14,394 bases of DNA, from the NCBI GenBank assembly GCA_019245455.1, contig JAFARM010000246.1, positions 1 to 14,394 of the forward strand, given 5' to 3'. Position numbers and translations under genes: made by a program. The notes under the pieces were generated by a model, which saw nothing but the letters and a program-made list of their open reading frames with translations, had not been told where the DNA came from and did not search any database. This DNA comes from Sphingomonadaceae bacterium (GTDB taxonomy: Bacteria; Pseudomonadota; Alphaproteobacteria; Sphingomonadales; Sphingomonadaceae). Of this stretch, positions 7,696 to 14,394 are shown in pieces; positions within the stretch are counted from its first letter, which is position 1, and each line of letters opens with the position of its first letter.

Positions 7696-8970
7696 TCAGG
7701 CCGCGACCGTCTCGCGCCGGCGGCGCTGCAGCGCGCCGACCATGCCGAAGCCGGCGATGAACAGCGCCCATGCCGCCGGCTCGGGCACGCCGCCGGGGTT
7801 GAAGCCGAGTGCGATCTGCGTCGTCGACTGCGCATAGGTCGGCGACGATGCGCCGGCCGCCAGGTTCCAGCCGATCGCATCCTGCGCGGCGAGGTCGCGC
7901 GAGGTGACGATGCCCGACTGGCCGTCGCAGATGTACGGGTTGAGGATTCCGAGCTTGGGCTGGCGGCAGCTGAACACCAACTGGCCGGTCGCCGGGTTGA
8001 TCACCTGCGGCGCCTTCCAGTGCGACGCCTGCCAGCCGTCACCGTTGTACGTGCCGGTCGAGAGATAGCCGCCCTCGTACGGGGTGATGCCGCCGTCGAG
8101 CGAGAAATAGCTCTTGGTGTTCGTCGTCCAGTCGAGCACGCCCGGCGCGCTGTAGCGGAACAGGTCGAGCGTCTCGCCGAACCAGTCGTTATTCGCGTCG
8201 TAGTTCTTGCCGAGCGTACCGTCAGGTAGCACTGCAACGTCAGCGAGCGGGCCACCGGTGCCGAGGACGTCATAGTCATCGACGCCGCTGGTGAACCCCA
8301 GCGCGTGGCCGATCTCGTGGATCGCCACCGACAGGAAGTCGGTCTTGTGCGCATCGACGCCGTTGCGCGGGTTGAAGTCGAAGTTGAAGTCCGAGCTGAA
8401 GGTGATCGACGCATCGACGTTACCCGGCGCAAAGCTGTAGCCGAGCGCCTTGGCATTGGCGGTCGTCAGCCCGACGACCGAGTTGTTGTAGCCACCGTCG
8501 GTGTCGTAAACCTTCGTGCTGTTGTCGATGCCGGTCCGCGCCGTCGCGTCGGTGTAGCCCGGCGTATAGACGCTGAGCGCGCCGACCCCGAGCTGGCCTG
8601 GCGTCAGCGTCGGCAGAACCTTCGAAGCGTCGTTGATGCCATAGGCATGGCTGACCAGCCGCGCTTCGACGTTCTGCACCGCGGTCGACACAAAGCTGCT
8701 GTGGGTCGAGCCGAGGATGTTCGGGCCGAGGTGGTCGAACGCCGCGTTGATGTTGACGGTGACAGGCGCGCCGGTCGTCGTCAGCACGCTCGACCAGTAA
8801 CGAGCGGCCTCGGTGAAGCTGTCGTAAGCCCCCTTACTGTAGCCCACCGTGCCCTGCTGCAGGCCGACGCCGTAATTGAGGTGGACCGTAACCGGACTTT
8901 GCTTCGGCACCCCCGCATGGGCGACACCCGCCGCGACCAGAGCCGTTGCCGCCATAAGGAACTGCTTCAC
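7696..8970 (-). CDS. Exported zinc metalloprotease with PEPxxWA-CTERM tail (NF038122-like)
   Basis: This is a 424-residue secreted metalloprotease. The signal peptide MKQFLMAATALVAAGVAHA is followed by the mature chain. The zinc-binding motif HEIGHALGFTSGVD starts at about residue 218: two histidines plus the glutamate base (HExxH), and a downstream aspartate in the extended motif. The chain ends DLAAQDAIGWNLA, a repeat-like phrase common near the end of such proteases, then a PEP-CTERM tail (VPEPAAWALF, hydrophobic helix, RRRR). It fits the NF038122 family of PEP-CTERM-associated metalloproteases, as recalled. I chose GTG 8970: GGGGG lies five bases upstream and the signal peptide then starts normally. 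An in-frame ATG at 8982 adds MGVH but has no ribosome site, and an ATG at 9042 is also open. It would be exported by Sec and handled by an exosortase encoded elsewhere. Substrate is unknown. Confidence 0.87.
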   Translation of the reverse strand: MKQFLMAATALVAAGVAHAGVPKQSPVTVHLNYGVGLQQGTVGYSKGAYDSFTEAARYWSSVLTTTGAPVTVNINAAFDHLGPNILGSTHSSFVSTAVQNVEARLVSHAYGINDASKVLPTLTPGQLGVGALSVYTPGYTDATARTGIDNSTKVYDTDGGYNNSVVGLTTANAKALGYSFAPGNVDASITFSSDFNFDFNPRNGVDAHKTDFLSVAIHEIGHALGFTSGVDDYDVLGTGGPLADVAVLPDGTLGKNYDANNDWFGETLDLFRYSAPGVLDWTTNTKSYFSLDGGITPYEGGYLSTGTYNGDGWQASHWKAPQVINPATGQLVFSCRQPKLGILNPYICDGQSGIVTSRDLAAQDAIGWNLAAGASSPTYAQSTTQIALGFNPGGVPEPAAWALFIAGFGMVGALQRRRRETVAA

Positions 8971-9073
8971 ATGAACCCCCATGAATGTCGTGGTAGAGGA
9001 TGAAGCATAGTCGGCGCGGTCCTGCCAGTGCCGAACCGCCACAATATCAACTTTTTTCTCGTTACTTAGCCAT

Positions 9074-9100
9074 CAGCGCCGCAATCTTCCGCAGGCGCTG
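9074..9100 (-). terminator. Possible weak terminator hairpin after acnA
   Basis: Seventeen bases past the acnA stop, CAGCGCC (9074-9080) and GGCGCTG (9094-9100) form a perfect 7-bp stem with a 13-nt loop. No T-run follows on the minus strand (the sequence becomes A-rich further on), so it is not a canonical intrinsic terminator. It may serve as a transcript end protector. This is a low-confidence call. Confidence 0.3.
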
Positions 9101-9117
9101 CCGTCACGCTGTCGGGC

Positions 9118-11826
<2,709 letters not shown>

Positions 11827-11870
11827 GGCGCGGGTCTCCGTGGGCGGCACGTGCATTTTCGTCGGCCGTC

Positions 11871-11883
11871 GTAACGATGTTAC
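11871..11883. promoter_or_regulatory. Palindromic operator candidate in acnA/methyltransferase divergent promoter
   Basis: GTAAC-GAT-GTTAC is a perfect 5-bp inverted repeat with a 3-bp spacer, the only AT-containing dyad in the 139 bp between the two divergent start codons. It lies 45 bp upstream of acnA and 83 bp upstream of the methyltransferase. It could be a regulator-binding site or overlap a promoter. I do not recognise the regulator, and a dyad this short can arise by chance. Confidence 0.3.
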
Positions 11884-11965
11884 CGCGCGGGGCAAGCGCC
11901 CGTACGCTTCCGCCGCGCGAGGCGGTGCGCTATGGCCGCGGTCATCGCCGCTGGAGATGCCGTGA

Positions 11966-12574
11966 ATGTCGACCGCCGCCCGTCGGGCCGAACGCGACCG
12001 TGCCCGCGCCGCCCGCGCCGACCTGCTGCCGTTTCTGAAGGCATGGCTCGCCGCTCCGCTGCGCGTTGCCGCCATCGCGCCGTCGGGACGGGCGCTGGCG
12101 CGGGCGATGACGGCCGAGATCGGCCCCGAGACGGGTCCGGTGATCGAGTTCGGCCCCGGCACGGGCGTCTTCACGCAGGCGATCCTCGACGCGGGCGTGC
12201 CGCCGGAGCAGCTGGTGATGGTCGAGGCCGGCGCAAGCTTTGCCGCGCTGCTGCGCGCGCGCTTTCCGGCGGTGCGCCTGGTCGAAGGCAGCGCCGGCGC
12301 GCTCGCCGACGTGCCGCTGTTCGGGCCGGGTGCCGCAGGCGCGGTAGTGAGCGGCCTGCCGCTGCTGTCGATGCCGCGGCCGCTGGTCCGCGCCATCATC
12401 GCCAAGGCGTTCGCCGAGCTTCGCTCCGGCGGTGCCCTGTTCCAGTTCACCTACGGCTACCGCTGCCCCGTTCCCGACGCGATCCTCGGCGAGATCGGGC
12501 TGACGGCGGCGCGGACGGCGACGGTGCTCGCCAATGCCCCGCCCGCGAGCGTCTACCGGATCGTTCGGCGCTGA
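11966..12574 (+). CDS. SAM-dependent methyltransferase, PmtA-like (phospholipid N-methyltransferase)
   Basis: This is a 202-residue class I methyltransferase. Motif I is VIEFGPGTG (59-67), which binds S-adenosylmethionine; the acidic residue after the second strand is E87 in VMVEAG; and SGLPLLSMP (129-137) takes the place of the usual NPPY-type motif. The order of features matches the Sinorhizobium-type PmtA that methylates phosphatidylethanolamine towards phosphatidylcholine: a basic N-terminal helix, [18 protein letters not shown] (23-40), motif I, SGLPLL, then [10 protein letters not shown] (161-170) and a final VYRIVRR. PmtA-type enzymes work at the inner face of the inner membrane, and the basic first 20 residues could touch lipid. 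The start has GGAG nine bases upstream (11953-11956). The related KsgA/rRNA dimethyladenosine family is less likely because the protein is short and the PmtA phrases fit better. Substrate is inferred. Confidence 0.8.
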   Translation: MSTAARRAERDRARAARADLLPFLKAWLAAPLRVAAIAPSGRALARAMTAEIGPETGPVIEFGPGTGVFTQAILDAGVPPEQLVMVEAGASFAALLRARFPAVRLVEGSAGALADVPLFGPGAAGAVVSGLPLLSMPRPLVRAIIAKAFAELRSGGALFQFTYGYRCPVPDAILGEIGLTAARTATVLANAPPASVYRIVRR

Positions 12575-12624
12575 CGGAGCCGTCGCCTCAGCCAGGGGTT
12601 GGTGCTTCGAGAGGAGCCCCCGCC

Positions 12625-12798
12625 ATGACGACCCGCGACGCCCACCACCCGCTGCCCTCCGACCCGCGGGCGCGGCCGGATCGCCTGCCGGAGAGCATCG
12701 CCGACGCGCGCGACGGCGACGACGCGCCGGCGGCACCCGAGATCGCACCGCCCGACCATCTCTATCGCGATCCCGATGGCCGGCCGTATCCGGCATGA
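12625..12798 (+). CDS. Small hydrophilic protein, 57 residues, function unknown
   Basis: This short reading frame starts at ATG 12625 after a strong ribosome site (GAGGAG, 12611-12616, eight bases upstream) and ends at TGA 12798. The product is rich in Asp, Pro, Arg and Ala, lacks any hydrophobic segment and has no signal peptide, so it is probably cytosolic and disordered. The ending PPDHLYRDPDGRPYPA is more ordered in character than the rest. It lies 50 bp after the methyltransferase and 61 bp before the next gene on the same strand, so a common transcript is plausible. I do not recognise a family. The ribosome site and spacing are the main support. Confidence 0.6.
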   Translation: MTTRDAHHPLPSDPRARPDRLPESIADARDGDDAPAAPEIAPPDHLYRDPDGRPYPA

Positions 12799-12859
12799 CG
12801 GTCACGGGCGGTTCACGCCGCCGCGCGTAGGTCAACCGGCACGACAAGGAGCCTCGTCC

Positions 12860-13255
12860 ATGGTCCGCATCCTGACCGCTACCGCCGCCCTGCTGGCGCT
12901 GGCAGCCCCCGCCGTCGCCGCTCGTCTGACGGGCGAAGAGGAGATCGCCAAAGCGCTCGCCGGCCGCACCGCCGGCAAGCCGACCGACTGCCTCTATGAG
13001 CACGACATCGACGCGACGACGATCGTCGATCACACCGCGATCCTCTACCGGATGCGCGACGGCACGATCTATCTCAACCGCCCGCGCTCGGGGGCGGAGG
13101 CGCTGCGCTCCGAATATGCCCTGCTGACGCGGACGGAGACCGATCAGCTGTGCACGGTCGACATCGTCCGGCTGCTCGACCCGGTCGATCACTTCGAGAC
13201 AGGCTTCGTCGGGCTCGGGCCGTTCATCCCCTATCCCCGGCCGCCGAAGCCGTGA
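12860..13255 (+). CDS. Secreted hypothetical protein, 131 residues
   Basis: This is an exported protein of unknown function. The N-terminus MVRILTATAALLALAAPAVAA is a Sec signal peptide, cleaved near residue 20-21. The mature part of about 110 residues has two cysteines (C43 in PTDCLYEHDI and C95 in DQLCTVDIV) that may form a disulfide in the periplasm. Between them lie DHTAILYRMRDGTIYLNRPR and, after the second Cys, a closing GFVGLGPFIPYPR. I recall proteins of this shape as widespread in sphingomonads (DUF6491-like), but I cannot confirm the family. The start is supported by AAGGAG eight bases upstream (12846-12851). It ends in TGA and probably belongs to the same + strand run as the methyltransferase and small protein. 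Confidence 0.82.
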   Translation: MVRILTATAALLALAAPAVAARLTGEEEIAKALAGRTAGKPTDCLYEHDIDATTIVDHTAILYRMRDGTIYLNRPRSGAEALRSEYALLTRTETDQLCTVDIVRLLDPVDHFETGFVGLGPFIPYPRPPKP

Positions 13256-13473
13256 CGCGCTAGGGCCTGCCGAGCCACGCGCCGAGGGCAGGGGCGGCGT
13301 CGCGGGTGCCCCGAGCAGGCCGAGGTCCTCAAAGCTGACGTGGCGGCGGGCAAGGCAGGTCTGCATCGCCGCCGGGCCTAGCGGCGACGGACCGGCGGGC
13401 GCGGGAAGCGGGTAGCGCGGCGGGCGGGCGCGTGCTTTGATCGACCCCTGGCGCGGCATGGCGGGGCAAAGCT
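13256..13473. other. Non-coding gap without a supported gene
   Basis: These 218 bases hold no reading frame with a good start and ribosome site. Short protein-like stretches can be read on both strands (see findings), but they are fragmentary and compete with each other. A weak 6-bp stem (CCTGCC 13266-13271, GGCAGG 13287-13292) lies just after the secreted-protein gene; it lacks a T-run. The promoter of the permease gene should be in the right half, unseen by me. Confidence 0.5.
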
Positions 13474-14394
13474 TTGGACACGGACGCGCGGCCCTTTGGC
13501 TTCTGGACGGCGACCGCGCTCGTCGTCGGCGGAATGATCGGGTCGGGCGTGTTCCTGCTGCCCGCCGCCCTCGCGCCGTTCGGCTGGACCGGGGCGCTGG
13601 CGTGGGTCGTCGCCACCGGCGGTGCGCTCGCCATCGCCTATACGCTGGCCCGGCTGACGGCGACGATGCCGGCGGCGAGCGGGGCGGTGGCGGTCGTCGG
13701 TGCGGTGCTGGGCGCGGTACCGGGGCTGCTCGTCGGCTGGAGCTATTGGATCGCGGTGCTGGCCGCCAACGCCGCCATCGCCATCGCCGCGACGAGCTAC
13801 CTCGCGGCGCTGTGGCCGCCGCTCGATGCGACGCCGCTGACGGGGGCGCTGGTGGCGGTCGCGCTGATCTGGGCGCTGACCCTGCTCAACCTCGGCGGGG
13901 CGCGGCGGGCGGGGGCGTTTCAGGTGGTGACGACGCTCCTCAAGCTGGTGCCGCTCGCCGCCGTCGTCGTGCTCGCCGTCGCCGCGGAGGCGGGGGGACG
14001 GGCGACGCTGCCGCCGCTCCGCCTCACGCCGGCCGGGCTGCCGACGGCGGTGACGCTGGCGCTGTTCGCCCTCGTCGGCTTCGAGGCGGCCGGCATCGCC
14101 GCCGAGCGGGTGCGCGATCCGGCGCGGACGGTGATGCGGGCGACGATGGCGGGCACGGCGCTGACGGGGGCGCTGTACATCCTCGTCTGCTCGGCGATCG
14201 TCCTGCTGCTGCCGGGGAGCGCGGTGGCGGCGTCGGGGGCACCGTTCGAGCTGTTCGTCCGCACCTTCGCCGGGCGCGGGTCGGGCCTGTCGGTCGCCGC
14301 CTTCGCCGCCGTCGCCGCGATCGGGGCGCTCAACGGCTGGGTGCTGATCCAGGGCGAATTGCCGCTCGGCATGGCGCGGGCCGGGCTGCTGCCG
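13474..14394 (+). CDS. APC-family amino-acid permease, N-terminal part (3' end outside window)
   Basis: This is the first 307 residues of an inner-membrane amino-acid transporter of the APC superfamily; full members are about 400-450 residues. The first helix carries the family signature GGMIGSGVFLLPAAL (18-32), whose glycine-rich break binds the substrate backbone. About seven to eight hydrophobic segments follow, with FALVGFEAAGIAAERVRDPART in the region of helix 6 and its loop, which is conserved in AdiC/PotE-like members. The frame has no ATG: an in-frame TGA lies at 13438-13440, and the ATG at 13458 is in a different frame. TTG 13474 (Met-Asp-Thr-Asp) is therefore the likely start, with GGGG seven bases before it. 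The frame is open to the window end. Substrate cannot be told; antiporters for arginine, agmatine or polyamines are the nearest group in appearance. Confidence 0.88.
   Translation, partial: MDTDARPFGFWTATALVVGGMIGSGVFLLPAALAPFGWTGALAWVVATGGALAIAYTLARLTATMPAASGAVAVVGAVLGAVPGLLVGWSYWIAVLAANAAIAIAATSYLAALWPPLDATPLTGALVAVALIWALTLLNLGGARRAGAFQVVTTLLKLVPLAAVVVLAVAAEAGGRATLPPLRLTPAGLPTAVTLALFALVGFEAAGIAAERVRDPARTVMRATMAGTALTGALYILVCSAIVLLLPGSAVAASGAPFELFVRTFAGRGSGLSVAAFAAVAAIGALNGWVLIQGELPLGMARAGLLP

Noticed and set aside
5669..7837. 722-residue open frame on the + strand
   Set aside because: It is antisense to the PEP-CTERM gene, which has signal peptide, sorting tail, ribosome site and terminator. 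The + product is Arg/Ala/Val/Asp-rich without any domain pattern.
8983..9117. Promoter for the metalloprotease gene (TTGATA and TATGCT-like hexamers)
   Set aside because: The two hexamers are not at a usable spacing, and no other pair is convincing.
11827..12450. Upstream extension of the acnA frame by 208 residues
   Set aside because: The extension is antisense to the methyltransferase gene, is low-complexity Arg/Ser/Ala-rich, and the family start lies at 11826 with a ribosome site.
11942..13459. 505-residue minus-strand open frame
   Set aside because: It is antisense to three well-supported + strand genes. Only its first 40 or so residues, in the gap, look at all protein-like and are reported as a possible remnant.

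Overview
The window is about 14.4 kb of uniformly GC-rich DNA. It looks like chromosome from an alphaproteobacterium, most likely a sphingomonad (Sphingomonas or a close relative). The evidence is two secreted proteins with PEPxxWA-type CTERM tails, a PmtA-like phospholipid methyltransferase, a STAS-MlaE fusion, and an AcnA that begins in the way I recall for sphingomonads. There is no rRNA, tRNA, CRISPR array, transposase or phage gene. Genus assignment is inference only.

Layout, left to right. (1) The C-terminal 362 residues of aminopeptidase N (pepN, + strand) enter from the left edge. (2) A 110-bp intergenic patch holds an inverted pair of GC-rich palindromic elements and separates pepN from a convergent operon. 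(3) A tightly packed minus-strand operon (4889 to 1259) encodes an Mla/MCE-type lipid ABC transporter: STAS-MlaE permease, MlaF ATPase, MlaD-type MCE protein and an auxiliary outer-membrane lipoprotein. (4) Divergent from it lies a HAD-IB phosphatase with a hydrophobic cap, laid out like the lipid phosphatase PgpC. (5) Two minus-strand genes for exported PEP-CTERM proteins follow: a 581-residue putative beta-propeller protein and a zinc metalloprotease. Each ends in the same 28-bp rho-independent terminator with a UUCG tetraloop. (6) acnA (aconitase, minus strand) is next. (7) Divergent from acnA is a PmtA-like methyltransferase, then a 57-residue hydrophilic small protein and a 131-residue secreted protein, all on the + strand. 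(8) An APC-family amino-acid permease with a TTG start runs off the right edge.

Functional themes. Envelope lipid handling recurs: the Mla-type transporter moves phospholipid between membranes, the neighbouring HAD-IB protein may dephosphorylate a lipid, and the PmtA-like protein may methylate phosphatidylethanolamine. The two PEP-CTERM proteins would be processed by an exosortase encoded elsewhere. Everything else is housekeeping (AcnA, PepN) or transport. I found no clearly novel multi-gene system. The most distinctive items are the repeated terminator/CTERM module, the inverted palindromic elements, and the proximity of candidate lipid-modifying enzymes to the lipid transporter.
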